Origin: an uncultured Planktomarina sp.
GTDB taxonomy: Bacteria > Pseudomonadota > Alphaproteobacteria > Rhodobacterales > Rhodobacteraceae
NCBI GenBank assembly: GCA_905182425.1
Contig: CAJJBP010000009.1
Span: 62,001 to 126,000 of the forward strand
Direction: 5' to 3'
DNA length: 64,000 bases
Within the stretch, counting starts at the first letter, position 1; each line of letters opens with the position of its first letter. A program made the position numbers and the translations under genes. Shown here in pieces: positions 33,446 through 44,276 of the stretch. The notes beneath the pieces are model-generated. The model did no database searches. It saw only the letters and a list, made by a program, of their open reading frames with translations, and had not been told where the DNA came from.

Positions 33446-34243
33446 TCAACCTGGAGTCAAATAAGACCGGCCGCTATCGCCCAATACAAACTCAACAATC
33501 TCGTGTACGTAGGTGCTGTCAGTCTCATCACCCAATCGCTTCGCACGTTCTTGGAATGCTCCATCGCCTTGAGCAAGCATTTGAAACGCCGCTCTAAGTG
33601 CAGTAATATCAGAGCGCGCCACGCCACGACGTTTTAACCCAACCAAATTTAATCCATCCAATTCACCACGTGGACCTTGTACCAGTCCAAATGGGATAAC
33701 GTCGTTGGTTACCATAGTCACTGCTCCTATTATTGCTCCTTGTCCAATACGAACATGCTGGTGAACGCCGCAAAGACCACCAACAATCACATCATCCTCA
33801 ATAACAACGTGTCCAGCAATTGCAGCAGAGTTCACAATAATAACCCTATTGGCAATTTTCACATCATGCGCCACATGACACCCGGCCATTAATAGACAAT
33901 CGTTACCTATGACCGTCAAGCCACCACCGCCGTGCGTACCGATATTGATCGTCACATGCTCACGGATCCGGTTACGGGCACCAATTCGCAGTTCTGTAAC
34001 CTCACCTTTGAACTTTAAATCCTGTGGAATTTCACCCAAGACCGAGAACGAAAATACTGTGGTACACTCTCCAACCCAAGTATGACCTTTAATAACAACA
34101 TGGGAAACACAGGTAACATTCGCACCCAACTCAACATTGGCACCTATTAAACAGAAAGGCCCCACGGTGCATCCTGCTCCAATTCGAGCGCCAGATTCTA
34201 TCACGGCAGATCTATGGATTTGAGCTGAAGGATCTATGCTCAC
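33446..34243 (-). CDS. lpxA: UDP-N-acetylglucosamine acyltransferase LpxA
   Basis: 265 residues, left-handed beta helix of hexapeptide repeats ([20 protein letters not shown]) ending in a helical C terminus. Catalytic histidine lies in [10 protein letters not shown]. First committed step of lipid A synthesis, moving a 3-hydroxyacyl chain from ACP. The start overlaps the fabZ stop (ATGA) and lpxI follows after four bases. Confidence 0.96.
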   Translation of the reverse strand: MSIDPSAQIHRSAVIESGARIGAGCTVGPFCLIGANVELGANVTCVSHVVIKGHTWVGECTTVFSFSVLGEIPQDLKFKGEVTELRIGARNRIREHVTINIGTHGGGGLTVIGNDCLLMAGCHVAHDVKIANRVIIVNSAAIAGHVVIEDDVIVGGLCGVHQHVRIGQGAIIGAVTMVTNDVIPFGLVQGPRGELDGLNLVGLKRRGVARSDITALRAAFQMLAQGDGAFQERAKRLGDETDSTYVHEIVEFVLGDSGRSYLTPG

Positions 34244-34701
34244 GTCGACTTCTCCGTTAAGTCCATCATTGCTGTGAATTCAGCTTCTGCAGCCATTTTG
34301 CCATTGACCATTCCAGTACCCTTGAATTTCCAAATTTTTGATCCTTCACGTATTGTATCGACGTGTAAATGCAAAACATCCCCAGGTATGACCTTCCGGC
34401 GAAATTTACACTTATCAATCGACATAAAGTAAATGAGCATATTCGTGTCAGCTAACCCATGTGCTACACCGACCATCACCGCTGCAGTTTGAGCCAAAGC
34501 TTCAATTATAGTAACACCTGGCATGATTGGCGTACCTGGGAAGTGCCCCTGAAAATGCGGTTCATTAAATGTAACATTCTTAATGCCACGTGCAGATTTA
34601 GCACCATCAATATCTTCAACTTTATCAACCAAAAGAAACGGATACCGATGCGGTAAAATTGCTTGAATAAGTTGAATATCTGCGCTGAGAAGTTCTGTCA
34701 T
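34240..34701 (-). CDS. fabZ: 3-hydroxyacyl-ACP dehydratase FabZ
   Basis: 153 residues, hotdog fold. Seen: [34 protein letters not shown] with the catalytic His and Glu, and [12 protein letters not shown]. The frame extends to 34734, but ATG 34701 has AGGA with good spacing and starts [10 protein letters not shown] as in relatives. FabZ and LpxA compete for the same hydroxyacyl-ACP, so their coupling balances phospholipid and lipid A. Confidence 0.96.
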   Translation of the reverse strand: MTELLSADIQLIQAILPHRYPFLLVDKVEDIDGAKSARGIKNVTFNEPHFQGHFPGTPIMPGVTIIEALAQTAAVMVGVAHGLADTNMLIYFMSIDKCKFRRKVIPGDVLHLHVDTIREGSKIWKFKGTGMVNGKMAAEAEFTAMMDLTEKST

Positions 34702-34761
34702 ATTGAATTTCCTATGTTGCTTAACAGGTAGCAAGCCAAGCCTATTGGTGCAACTCTACTA

Positions 34762-35313
34762 CTAACCGTCAGGCGCGGCATCAGTTTCTAAGAATGCTCT
34801 ATCCACTCTTTTAATTACTATATTAGTAATATCTGCGCTATCTAGGCTTACCAGAGCATTTCGTTTTTCAAAAACGATTGCAGCACCATATTCGACTAAT
34901 ACCGACTGTACTATTGGTGAAATTCGTTTAAAAAAAATGTTGATCTGCTTTGACCGTTTAAGATCCGCTGCTCTAATTTTACTAAGCTGTATCTCTCTCG
35001 AACGTTGAACTTTTTGGTCAAATTCTTCAGCAGCTATGGCAAAATCATCAGAAGACATTGTTTCCCGAGCTTCAGTAAGCATACGTTCTTCAGTCTCTAG
35101 CTCACGTAAAATAGCAAGGTTTTCGTCATCTAAAGACTGGCGTTCCTCCGTCAGCGCAGCAATAAGGCTTTGTCCATATTCAGATTTTCTATAAACAACT
35201 TCAGATTGTATAACCACGACCCCACCCGCCTGCGCAGATGCATTTGTTGCGATCATTATACTTGCAACTAACAAAGGAGAAATAACGCGAAAAAGATAGG
35301 TCATACGCAACAC
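34762..35313 (-). CDS. OmpH/Skp-family periplasmic chaperone
   Basis: 183 residues from GTG 35313 (ATG 35304 is equally possible). A signal peptide ends near SAQAGG; a long charged helical hairpin (about 45-150) rich in Glu, Arg and Leu forms the arms of Skp-like chaperones for unfolded outer-membrane proteins. The end is acidic. It lies two bases after bamA and 60 bp before fabZ, the usual bamA-ompH-fabZ-lpxA order. The lpxD gene that often sits here is at about 60 kb instead. Confidence 0.9.
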   Translation of the reverse strand: MLRMTYLFRVISPLLVASIMIATNASAQAGGVVVIQSEVVYRKSEYGQSLIAALTEERQSLDDENLAILRELETEERMLTEARETMSSDDFAIAAEEFDQKVQRSREIQLSKIRAADLKRSKQINIFFKRISPIVQSVLVEYGAAIVFEKRNALVSLDSADITNIVIKRVDRAFLETDAAPDG

Positions 35314-35315
35314 AA

Positions 35316-37676
35316 TTAATAAGAGGTGGAGACTGTGAAGTCGAAGCTTTGTCCCGTGTCATAGGTTTGCTTTTTTAAGGTTTCGGTCCAGTTAAATCTT
35401 AGCGGCCCAATTGGTGTCTTCCAAAAGATAGACACCCCGACTACTGACCGTAAAGCAAACTCGTGAAACACTTCTGATTCATTCTGATTACCAATAGACC
35501 TCGCATCTAAACTTGCTGCATCAAGACCCCATGAAGAACCAATATCTATAAAAGCACCGCCACTTATTCCATATTCTTCAGGAAGGCCCAATGGAAACTT
35601 TGATTCAAAGCGTGCGACAGCAAAATAATTTCCGCCCAACGCATCGTTACTTTTTATCGCATCAGAATTATCATCATAAACAATTTGGCGCGGACCCAAT
35701 CCACCCGGAGCAAAACCACGAAATTGTCGGGAGTTAAGAAAGTAACGATCTGTAACACTGCTTGACGAACCCGCTGAGTAGGTCAAAGCGCCTGCATCGA
35801 ACACAGCCGACAACTTAATATCTTCGCCCCATACCAAGGTTTCAGCTCCTACACGTAATGTGGACTTAACGTAATTACTATCACCAAACAGGGCAAAGTC
35901 TTGCCCAAAAGATCCAAAAACACCAGCTTTTGGATTCAAACCCGTCCTACGATCATCAAATGAGTACGTGTAGCCAAGTCCGTAATTAGTGCGTCGACCA
36001 GCGGCTGCTTCATTCAAAATTATTGGTGAAAAAGTCGAAACGTCCGTCATATTAGCAGTATTTCCAAAAGCCTTAACACCGAGGCGACCATTTTCACTAA
36101 TTTGAAAACCAAGGCTAGAGTTAAGGTTCAAACCTTCGGTATCATAACGAGCGTTGGAGTTGTTTGTTCTACCATAGAGAAGGCCTAGACCAAGGCTCAA
36201 ATCTCTATTCAATAAGCTTGGTTCCTTAAACGAAAAGTTAAAATTTTGCGAACTCGAACCTGTATTGAACGACAAAGCTGCAGATTGCCCCCGCCCTAAA
36301 AAATTGGTCTCACGGAAACTGGCAATTAATGAAGCACCATTAGCTGTGTTGTAATTACCACCAAAACTCAGACTGCCAGTTGGTTGCTCTGTGACATCGA
36401 CATTAACAATCACTTGATTTGCGGATGAACCACGTATTGTTTTGACGTTCGAGTTTTTGAAAAAACCAAGGGCTCTAATACGTTCGGCGCTTGCACGAAT
36501 TTCGCGGGGGTTGAATGGATCACCTTCAACGATTTTAAATGTGCGTCTGATAACCCTATCGAGGGTGGTAGTGTTCCCTTTAATGTCAATACGTTCGACA
36601 AAAACTCGAGGACCGCGAGAAATATTGAGCTCCAGGCCAAGAGAGATATCTTCACTGTTACGTGTCAATCGTGGCTCTATTCTTATAAAATCCAAACCTA
36701 ATTCCAGCGCCCGGCGTTCCATTCTTGCGATTGAATCTTCCACAAGATTTGGAGAGTAGGTACTTCCCTCGCGTACTTTAATGGCCGCATCAAAATTGCC
36801 AGGATTCACCTCAGCTATATCGCTTGTTGTGGTGACCTCACCAAACTTGAACTGTTGCCCTTCTTGAACTTGAAAAGTAACAAAAAAGGAGTCTCTATCT
36901 TTTGAAAGTTCCGAATTTACAGATAAAACTTGGAAGTCTACATATCCACGAGATGTATAAAAATCGGTCAAAACTTGCTTATCAAAAGTAATGCGATCCG
37001 CTGTAAATGTGTCACGCTGCACCAAAAGACGGAATAAGCCAGCCTGCTTTGTTCCAAGAACCCTGCGCAATCGACGGTCAGAGAAATCACGATTTCCTAC
37101 AAACGAAATCCGTTCTACCTCGACAACGCCGCCTTCGACGATTTCAAATACAACATCTACCCTGTTATCATCTCTGCTTATAAGTCGCGGCTCAACCGAA
37201 GCCGCCATTCGGCCTTGATTGGCATAAGTAGCCGCTATCAGGTTTGCATCATCGCGAACTTGAGAAGCTGAATACACCCGTCTTGCGGTAGTCTGTACCA
37301 AGGACACTAAGACATTATCGTCTAAACTTGAGTTTCCCTCAAACGCCACCACGTTAACCGTTGGATGCTCCGCTACAGTGATCACCAGCGCCTCACCCCG
37401 CATGTCCGCGGTGACTGTTTCAAATAGACCCGAATCTCGCACTCTTTGAACTGCATCATTCATCTCGGCAGCCGAAAAATTTTCACCAGTAGTTATCTCA
37501 GTGTAAGCCTGAATTGTGGCAGTTTCGATCCGTCGATTTCCCTCCACAACAATCAATGTAACATTAAAAGACTGCGCAAAAGCTGAATGCGCTAGGCCAA
37601 CCACCAGCACGAACAGTGCAAATACGATTTGAACTATGTTAGTACGCCGACCAACGTTGGCCCCAATAAGTTTCAT
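35316..37676 (-). CDS. bamA: Outer membrane assembly factor BamA
   Basis: 786 residues. Signal peptide (VLVVGLAHSAFAQ), five POTRA domains (about 30-425) and a 16-strand barrel. The fifth POTRA begins near VFVERIDIKGNTTTLDRV; the conserved lid motif appears as SRQFRGFAPGGLG, a form of the VRGF loop. The protein ends in an aromatic tail FDFTVSTSY. It inserts beta-barrel proteins into the outer membrane. Separated from rseP by 110 bp, which may hold a promoter. Confidence 0.96.
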   Translation of the reverse strand: MKLIGANVGRRTNIVQIVFALFVLVVGLAHSAFAQSFNVTLIVVEGNRRIETATIQAYTEITTGENFSAAEMNDAVQRVRDSGLFETVTADMRGEALVITVAEHPTVNVVAFEGNSSLDDNVLVSLVQTTARRVYSASQVRDDANLIAATYANQGRMAASVEPRLISRDDNRVDVVFEIVEGGVVEVERISFVGNRDFSDRRLRRVLGTKQAGLFRLLVQRDTFTADRITFDKQVLTDFYTSRGYVDFQVLSVNSELSKDRDSFFVTFQVQEGQQFKFGEVTTTSDIAEVNPGNFDAAIKVREGSTYSPNLVEDSIARMERRALELGLDFIRIEPRLTRNSEDISLGLELNISRGPRVFVERIDIKGNTTTLDRVIRRTFKIVEGDPFNPREIRASAERIRALGFFKNSNVKTIRGSSANQVIVNVDVTEQPTGSLSFGGNYNTANGASLIASFRETNFLGRGQSAALSFNTGSSSQNFNFSFKEPSLLNRDLSLGLGLLYGRTNNSNARYDTEGLNLNSSLGFQISENGRLGVKAFGNTANMTDVSTFSPIILNEAAAGRRTNYGLGYTYSFDDRRTGLNPKAGVFGSFGQDFALFGDSNYVKSTLRVGAETLVWGEDIKLSAVFDAGALTYSAGSSSSVTDRYFLNSRQFRGFAPGGLGPRQIVYDDNSDAIKSNDALGGNYFAVARFESKFPLGLPEEYGISGGAFIDIGSSWGLDAASLDARSIGNQNESEVFHEFALRSVVGVSIFWKTPIGPLRFNWTETLKKQTYDTGQSFDFTVSTSY

Positions 37677-37786
37677 CGCATTACCCCTCTAGTATTGGCA
37701 TAGATTATTTATCTTTAATCTACCGTCTCGATTTGGAACTGTCAAAAAACTACGAAGTCTAAAAAAGAAAACGAATTATAAAACAA

Positions 37787-39121
37787 TCAAGCGCAATTAA
37801 AATTCACAACCATTGCAAAAATAGTAAAAAACAGAACAAACCCGAGACCAAAAGTCATCAAAATCTGAACGGCACGTTCATTTGGTTTTCGGCGAGCTAC
37901 GGCCTCATAAGCGCAGAAAACCAGATGACCACCGTCTAAAATGGGGATAGGAAACAAATTCATCAGACCAACAGCGGTCGACAGTCCTGCAATTAACGCA
38001 ATAAACGGCATCGTTCCCTGGCTCGCCATCTGCCCTGCCGTCTCAGCGATGGCAACTGGCCCAGAAAGATTACATACACTGATTTTTGCCGAGATTATTT
38101 GTACAATTCCAACGAGAGATGTCTTAATTATGACCCAAACCCGAACAGTAGCAGCAGTGATGGCCGTGACAAAACCTAAAGGCTCTGTTTCGGGGACAAA
38201 GAATGTTATCTCACCAGTGATACCTATTAAGCGCCGATTATCAAATCCACCATCTGCATTTGGAATTGCGACTGCTTTAGGGGTCAAAGTCGTCGAAAAC
38301 ACCTCGCCGGCGCGCCAGACCGTCAATTGCAATTCTTGATCATTTGCGAGCCCTACCTGGCGTTGCAGCTCCGTAAAGTCCACGATGGTTTCGTCGTTTA
38401 CATGGGTTACAACATCACCAGATTTCAGACCCGCTTCAATAGCAGCCGAACGCGGTGCAACCTGACCTATAAGCGCTGGAAAAGTAACAGGACCCAAGAC
38501 AACCCTCTGCGAGCCGTCTCTAATAATAGTGTAATCAAGTGGCGCTGTCAGATCTACACCCGCTTTTAAAAGATCTTGGAAATTGGCCACTGGCACGCCT
38601 TCTAAGGCAGTAATTTCGTCCCCTACCCTCAATTGATGATCACCGGGTAAATCAAAAATTGCGGCTATCTTCAAATTATCTAAATACTGCCCCTGCCACA
38701 TAAATAGCGCACAATAAATAATAGCTGTGAGGGCAAAGTTGAAGATAGGTCCGGCGGCAGCGGTCAAAGCACGCGCCCAAACTGGTGCTCCATTCAAAGT
38801 ACTACGTAATTCACGAGCGTCCATTTCTGACAATATCGCCATCTTGGGGCCACTGGCTACATTAGCATCTCCCTTGAACCGCACATAACCACCGAAAGGC
38901 AGAGCAGCTATTTGCCAACGTGTACCGTGTTTGTCGAGGCGTGAAAAAAGTACTGAACCGAATCCTACGGAAAATACCTCGGCATGAATACCACACCAAC
39001 GCCCTACAATATAATGGCCGTATTCGTGTACTGCTACGATGACCGATAGCGCTATAATGAAAGATAAAAAATTCCAAGTACCACCGCTCAAAGCAGACAT
39101 TATCGTATTAATTTCAGACAT
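37787..39121 (-). CDS. rseP: RIP metalloprotease RseP
   Basis: 444 residues, site-2 protease family. HEYGH at residues 32-36 in the first membrane helix and NLFPIPILDGGHL near the end form the zinc site. One or two PDZ domains lie between (about 125-310). It cleaves anti-sigma factors and signal peptide remnants in the inner membrane. The start overlaps the dxr end by eight bases. Confidence 0.95.
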   Translation of the reverse strand: MSEINTIMSALSGGTWNFLSFIIALSVIVAVHEYGHYIVGRWCGIHAEVFSVGFGSVLFSRLDKHGTRWQIAALPFGGYVRFKGDANVASGPKMAILSEMDARELRSTLNGAPVWARALTAAAGPIFNFALTAIIYCALFMWQGQYLDNLKIAAIFDLPGDHQLRVGDEITALEGVPVANFQDLLKAGVDLTAPLDYTIIRDGSQRVVLGPVTFPALIGQVAPRSAAIEAGLKSGDVVTHVNDETIVDFTELQRQVGLANDQELQLTVWRAGEVFSTTLTPKAVAIPNADGGFDNRRLIGITGEITFFVPETEPLGFVTAITAATVRVWVIIKTSLVGIVQIISAKISVCNLSGPVAIAETAGQMASQGTMPFIALIAGLSTAVGLMNLFPIPILDGGHLVFCAYEAVARRKPNERAVQILMTFGLGFVLFFTIFAMVVNFNCA

Positions 39122-40274
39122 TTATCAATCCCGCAAGTCTACGCGCACTAGCGTCTGCGTTAAGAATAGTATCAAGACAGTCGGCGGCTAACCCTAAATC
39201 ACCCGCACGGTCCATCTCATTTAATACGACTTCAACGACAATAGCCATTTCAAGGAACCCAATATCACCTGTAATAAAACGATCAAGTGCTACTTCTTTT
39301 GCTCCATTTAAAGCCGCCCCCCAAAGTCCACCCTTGCGCATTACCTCTCGTGAAAGCCGCAGCGCAGGATATCTTTGTTCGTTAGCTTCAAAAAATCTAA
39401 ACTGACCAATTTTGGTAAAATCTAAACGCTCAATATCCAGCCTCTTTCGGTTTGGATAGTTCAAAGCATAGCCAATCGCGTGCAACATATCAGTAGGGCC
39501 TAAATGAGCCATCATGCCACCATCGCAGAAGCCAACAATGGCATGGACAAGGCTTTCAGGATGAATGACCGTTTCAATTTTTTTTTCATCAATCTTAAAG
39601 AGCTCTTTCGCCTCAATAAGCTCAAATGCTTTATTGAACATCGAGGCACTATCGATTGTAATCCTTTGCCCCATGCTCCAATTTGGATGATTTTGCGCTT
39701 GTTGCGGCGTTACTCTCGCCAAGTCAGCTTGTGGCCAGTCGCGGAAAGCACCACCGCTCGCAGTTATTATAATACGCTCAACGCTTGATATTTTTTCACC
39801 CATTAAAGCTTGAAATATAGCAGAATGCTCACTGTCAACAGGTATAATACTGCTATTGAATTGCTCAGCCGTAGCCGTTAGTAACGGTCCAGCGGCCACA
39901 AGAGACTCTTTGTTGGCTAGCGCCAATGTCGTCCCAGCCCGCAATGCATTCAATCCTGGCACCAATCCGGCAGATCCTACTATGGATGACATAACCCAAT
40001 CCGTGGGACGACTTGCAGCTTCGGCAATAGCTTCAGAACCAGCCGCAACTTCACAGTCAGTATTGGTTAGCGCTTCTCCCAATTCACTTCGAAGTTTCTC
40101 ATCAGCTGTGACAACTATCTGTGGCCTAAATTCATTCACATCGCGAACTAATTGAGCGATATTCTGATCACCAGTAAGCGCCACAACTTCGTAGGCAGCT
40201 TTATCTCGTCTGATTAACTCAAGTGTATTTTGGCCGATTGAACCAGACGCACCAAATATAGAGATCTGTTTCAT
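39114..40274 (-). CDS. dxr: 1-deoxy-D-xylulose 5-phosphate reductoisomerase
   Basis: 386 residues, first committed step of the MEP pathway. NADPH-binding IFGASGSIGQNTLEL at the N terminus, ALANKESLVAAG, the metal/substrate segment IPVDSEHSAIFQ and TASGGAFRDWP. It feeds the same pathway as the ispDF at 4.7 kb. Start overlaps the cdsA stop by four bases. Confidence 0.96.
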   Translation of the reverse strand: MKQISIFGASGSIGQNTLELIRRDKAAYEVVALTGDQNIAQLVRDVNEFRPQIVVTADEKLRSELGEALTNTDCEVAAGSEAIAEAASRPTDWVMSSIVGSAGLVPGLNALRAGTTLALANKESLVAAGPLLTATAEQFNSSIIPVDSEHSAIFQALMGEKISSVERIIITASGGAFRDWPQADLARVTPQQAQNHPNWSMGQRITIDSASMFNKAFELIEAKELFKIDEKKIETVIHPESLVHAIVGFCDGGMMAHLGPTDMLHAIGYALNYPNRKRLDIERLDFTKIGQFRFFEANEQRYPALRLSREVMRKGGLWGAALNGAKEVALDRFITGDIGFLEMAIVVEVVLNEMDRAGDLGLAADCLDTILNADASARRLAGLINV

Positions 40275-41059
40275 AAAACCCTGTACATATTCAAAAATAA
40301 ACCGGCTATGATAGCACCTCCAAGGAAACCATCTAACCGATCCAAAAGGCCACCATGACCTGGGATCAAGCTAGAGCTATCTTTAACACCAACTCGGCGC
40401 TTGACCCAACTTTCCGCAATATCACCCAACTGCGCTCCAAATACTACGATAACAGCAACAGGAACAGCCCACATATAATTGAAATAGTTACTAAAATACA
40501 TTCCTACGGTTGCGGCTAATAGCCAACCTGCTACGGTTCCACTCCATGTCTTTTTCGGACTTATTGAAGGCCAAAATTTAGGTCCTCCCACTAATCTCCC
40601 GAAAACGTACCCACCAATATCTGACATAATAACAAGGACAGCTAGAACTAATACACCAACGCTCCCAAGCGTCATAGTAATGTACCAATAAGCCGTAATA
40701 CCAGCGGTTATAATTATACCATAACTGATGTAAACCGATCGCTGTTTACGGGTAAGAATAGCGGCAGTGAAAACCGGCAAAAAACCGGCCACAAACGGCA
40801 AAATTAATCCATCGACGGCAACTGCTGGAAATAAAATCATCGGAAGCCAACCCAAAGCAGCCATTGCTATCACTACTTGAATACGTCGGTCGGAAAGCCC
40901 AAACATGCGAGCCATTTCCCAATGCATTATCATAGCCCCTGCAAAACCAAGACTCAAAAGTCCGAAGGGGCCAAGCCAAAGAGTAACCGAAAACAGTGCG
41001 AGAAGTACCGTGGCCGATGACATACGAGTGGATAAATCACCCCATTTACTATTACTCAT
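40271..41059 (-). CDS. cdsA: Phosphatidate cytidylyltransferase
   Basis: 262 residues, about eight membrane segments. The family signature is near the C terminus: SSLIPGHGGLLDRLDGFL, with the metal-binding acidic residues; SDIGGYVFGRLVG lies before it. Makes CDP-diacylglycerol, upstream of the pgpA product at 5.8 kb. Overlaps uppS (ATGA) and dxr by four bases each. Confidence 0.95.
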   Translation of the reverse strand: MSNSKWGDLSTRMSSATVLLALFSVTLWLGPFGLLSLGFAGAMIMHWEMARMFGLSDRRIQVVIAMAALGWLPMILFPAVAVDGLILPFVAGFLPVFTAAILTRKQRSVYISYGIIITAGITAYWYITMTLGSVGVLVLAVLVIMSDIGGYVFGRLVGGPKFWPSISPKKTWSGTVAGWLLAATVGMYFSNYFNYMWAVPVAVIVVFGAQLGDIAESWVKRRVGVKDSSSLIPGHGGLLDRLDGFLGGAIIAGLFLNMYRVL

Positions 41060-41772
41060 ACCAGGACTGCTCCAAACCTACGTTCACGCAATCCAAAACT
41101 AACAACTAATTCACGAAATTCGGATGCAGTAAAATCTGGCCAAAGCGTATTAATAAACTCATACTCTGCATATGCTGATTGCCAAAGCAGAAAATTAGAT
41201 ATCCTTGCTTCACCACTCGTTCTAATGACCAAATCCGGATCAGGTAATACGTGGGTATCTAGAAAACTAGATAATACCTCTGCATTTACATCAGTCGCGT
41301 TTATTCGACCTTTTTGGACCTCATGCGCCAAACGTTGAACGGCTCTAGTTACCTCGTCGCGGCCACCATAATTCAATGCAATTGTTAAATTAACAACATT
41401 ATTATCGGCTGTTAAAAGCTCAAGTTCATCCATTAAGCCTACAAGCTTTTCGTCCAAGTTTATACGATCACCGATGAAGCGAACTCTAACTCCATCCTTC
41501 ATAAGATTTTGAGATTCCTTCATTATATAACGACGAAAAAGCTTCATAAGACCGCTCACTTCAGTCTGAGTGCGTTTCCAGTTTTCAGTGGAAAAAGCAA
41601 AAACCGTCAGATACTTAACTCCGACAGATGGACAAGCCGCAACAATCTCGCGAACACGTTTCGCGCCAGCGTGATGGCCGAACAGTCGCGGTTTGCCGCG
41701 TTGTTGTGCCCACCTTCCGTTGCCATCCATAATGATGGCTACGTGTTGTGCGGGAATATCTGCTTCAACCAT
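41056..41772 (-). CDS. uppS: Undecaprenyl diphosphate synthase
   Basis: 238 residues, cis-prenyltransferase. Seen: IIMDGNGRWAQQRGKPR near residue 13, GHHAGAKRVREIV, FAFSTENWKR and the C-terminal RTSGEARISNFLLWQSAYAE. It makes the lipid carrier for peptidoglycan and LPS from isoprenoid units. Eighteen bases separate it from frr. Confidence 0.96.
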   Translation of the reverse strand: MVEADIPAQHVAIIMDGNGRWAQQRGKPRLFGHHAGAKRVREIVAACPSVGVKYLTVFAFSTENWKRTQTEVSGLMKLFRRYIMKESQNLMKDGVRVRFIGDRINLDEKLVGLMDELELLTADNNVVNLTIALNYGGRDEVTRAVQRLAHEVQKGRINATDVNAEVLSSFLDTHVLPDPDLVIRTSGEARISNFLLWQSAYAEYEFINTLWPDFTASEFRELVVSFGLRERRFGAVLV

Positions 41773-41790
41773 AAGCCGTCCTATCTGGAA

Positions 41791-42357
41791 TTAGACCTGC
41801 ATAATTTCAGCTTGCTTGACTTCCAAAGCTTGATCTACTGCTTTTATCTGGACGTCCGTCATGTCTTGAACCTCAGTCTCCCAGATTTTTTGATCATCCT
41901 CAGACATCCCTGCGGCTTTAGCCTTCTTGATCTTGTCCATCCCATCTCGTCGAATATTTCTTACAGAAATTCGACAGTTTTCAGCATAATTGGCGGCTAC
42001 TTTAGTTAATTCTCGTCGCCGTTCCTCATTTAATTCCGGTATAGGCAGCATTATTATAGTACCATTTAACTGAGGGTTTATGCCTAAACCACTCTCTCGT
42101 ATTGCTTTTTCGACTTTGCCAACCATCGCTTTGTCCCAAACATTGATCGTCACCATGCGCGGCTCGGGAACGTTAACTGTACCGACTTGATTTATGGGTG
42201 TCATTTGCCCGTAGGCCTCCACCATAACTGGCTCAAGCATCGAGCCGCTAGCGCGACCTGTGCGTAACGAAGCAAACTCAGTTCTTAGTGATGCCGTAGC
42301 ACCATCCATACGACGTTGCAGATCATCTAAATCAATATCCAAGTCATCGGCTGACAT
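41791..42357 (-). CDS. frr: Ribosome recycling factor
   Basis: 188 residues. The C-terminal block [27 protein letters not shown] is diagnostic (only part need be read); the N-terminal part has [16 protein letters not shown]. It splits post-termination ribosomes with EF-G. Twenty-three bases after pyrH. Confidence 0.97.
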   Translation of the reverse strand: MSADDLDIDLDDLQRRMDGATASLRTEFASLRTGRASGSMLEPVMVEAYGQMTPINQVGTVNVPEPRMVTINVWDKAMVGKVEKAIRESGLGINPQLNGTIIMLPIPELNEERRRELTKVAANYAENCRISVRNIRRDGMDKIKKAKAAGMSEDDQKIWETEVQDMTDVQIKAVDQALEVKQAEIMQV

Positions 42358-42380
42358 AATTAGCTCACTCTCACAGTTTA

Positions 42381-43112
42381 TTAACCCTGAACTCGGGTGT
42401 AAGTTCCTCTTCCTGACAAAATACCCCGAAAACCCCCGGGCTCGTCTAGCGAAAATACTATAATTGGGAGGTTATTATCGCGGGCAAGAGCAATCGCAGA
42501 AGCATCCATAACCTTTAACCTCTTTTGAAGGACCTCATCATAAGACACCGAATCGTACCTTACTGCGTCCGCGTGTTGGTTAGGGTCTTTGTCATAAATA
42601 CCATCCACTTGAGTGCCTTTAAAGATAGCCTCACAAGCCATCTCAGTGGCGCGAAGGGTTGCAGCCGTATCCGTTGTAAAATATGGGTTTCCAGTTCCTG
42701 CAGCAAAGATGCAAACGCGTTTTTTCTGAAGATGTCGAACTGCGCGTCTCCTGATGTAGGGCTCACAAACTTGGTCCATCGGTATAGCCGAGATAACGCG
42801 AGTATGGACCCCCTGTTCCTCCAAAGAGCTTTGCATTGCGAGTGCATTCATAACCGTGGCAAGCATACCCATATAATCAGCAGTCGTACGCTCCATTCCC
42901 TGAGCAGATCCTTGCAGGCCTCTAAATATGTTACCACCACCAATTACCATGCATATTTCAACACCAAGGTCATGAACAGACTTAACCTCACGCGCAATGC
43001 GCTCGACAGTTGGAGGATTCAATCCAAAGCCTTGATCGCCCATCAATGCCTCACCGGAAATTTTTAAAAGAACACGCTTAAATAGATCCTGGGTAACCGA
43101 AGTATCCTGCAT
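42381..43112 (-). CDS. pyrH: Uridylate kinase
   Basis: 243 residues, amino-acid-kinase fold. Seen: [28 protein letters not shown], and [20 protein letters not shown]. Converts UMP to UDP. First gene of the long minus-strand run that continues to lpxB. Upstream, rpsB and tsf, its usual neighbours, are absent; miaA is divergent after 97 bp. Confidence 0.97.
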   Translation of the reverse strand: MQDTSVTQDLFKRVLLKISGEALMGDQGFGLNPPTVERIAREVKSVHDLGVEICMVIGGGNIFRGLQGSAQGMERTTADYMGMLATVMNALAMQSSLEEQGVHTRVISAIPMDQVCEPYIRRRAVRHLQKKRVCIFAAGTGNPYFTTDTAATLRATEMACEAIFKGTQVDGIYDKDPNQHADAVRYDSVSYDEVLQKRLKVMDASAIALARDNNLPIIVFSLDEPGGFRGILSGRGTYTRVQG

Positions 43113-43209
43113 TCGAACCTCATCAAAATTTTTTACAAGATGTCGGAAAAGTGAGCTAAGAGCAACGGGTGTATGGCCAAGTCATCAAAAAAAAGAGCAA
43201 AAAAAATTT

Positions 43210-44100
43210 ATGAACACAGATAATTTGATTTCAACCCTAGATAGCGAGCGACCCGTTTTGATCGCGGGGGCCACCGCAAGCGGAAAATCAGCACTGGCTC
43301 TGCAGATTGCCACTGAGCTGGGTGGTGTGATTGTCAACGCCGACGCCCTCCAGGTTTTTTCAGGATGGCGTTTATTAACAGCACGCCCAAGTAAGCAAGA
43401 CGAAGCCAAAACGCCGCATCTTCTTTATGGACATGTCGACAATACAAAGCCCTATTCTGTTGGGGATTGGTTGCGCGCAATCGAACCAATATTGGCATCA
43501 GATCAACGTCCTATTATTGTAGGTGGAACAGGGCTTTACTTTAGAGCATTAACGGAAGGACTAGCGCCAATACCACCAGTCCCCAAAAATATTCGTGAGC
43601 AATCAGCACAAATGTTAGCAGACAATCAGTTAGACAAAATGAAGGCCGCACTGGATAAAGCCACTTCAGCGCGAATTGATCTACAAAACCCAATGAGGGT
43701 GTCGCGGGCCTGGGAGGTTTTTCAGGCCACCGGGCAATCAATCGTGGACTGGCATGACCAGACGCCAAATCCTCTGTTGTCAGTCCGTGACTGCAAAGCA
43801 CTGCATCTGACAAGCCAACCTGACTGGCTGAACGTTCGTTTAGAGCAACGCTTCAATATGATGATTGCAGCGGGGGCCTTGGATGAGGCAAGAGAGAACC
43901 TTGACGGTTGGGACCCAAATTTACAATCATCTCAGGCCATCGGCGCACTTGAATTAATGAACTATCTCCAGGGGCACACCAGTCTTACTACAGCCAAAGA
44001 ACTAGCGGTTATTGCCTCCCGTCAATATGCAAAACGCCAACGCACATGGTTTCGTAAAAGAATGACAGGGTGGACCAGTATTGGATCACAAGAACTGTAA
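43210..44100 (+). CDS. miaA: tRNA dimethylallyltransferase MiaA
   Basis: 296 residues. P-loop GATASGKSALALQIA near residue 21, then NADALQVFSGWRLLTARP and VGGTGLYFRALTEGLAPIP. The end RQYAKRQRTWFRKR contacts tRNA. It prenylates A37 of tRNAs that read U-starting codons. Length is slightly below the E. coli protein but normal for alphaproteobacteria. Confidence 0.95.
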   Translation: MNTDNLISTLDSERPVLIAGATASGKSALALQIATELGGVIVNADALQVFSGWRLLTARPSKQDEAKTPHLLYGHVDNTKPYSVGDWLRAIEPILASDQRPIIVGGTGLYFRALTEGLAPIPPVPKNIREQSAQMLADNQLDKMKAALDKATSARIDLQNPMRVSRAWEVFQATGQSIVDWHDQTPNPLLSVRDCKALHLTSQPDWLNVRLEQRFNMMIAAGALDEARENLDGWDPNLQSSQAIGALELMNYLQGHTSLTTAKELAVIASRQYAKRQRTWFRKRMTGWTSIGSQEL

Positions 44101-44276
44101 AAACGTATTAATTATCCGACTACAGCTCGTATGATTCAAATGTTTACGACATTACTTTGTCGTTTATTTAATATAAAAAGTTGGATTTTTGTTGACGCGC
44201 GCTACTTTTTAGCACTGACTGTGCTTCAGTCGATTAATTATTATAAAGATCGTACAAGAGTCATGAGGAGAAAAAT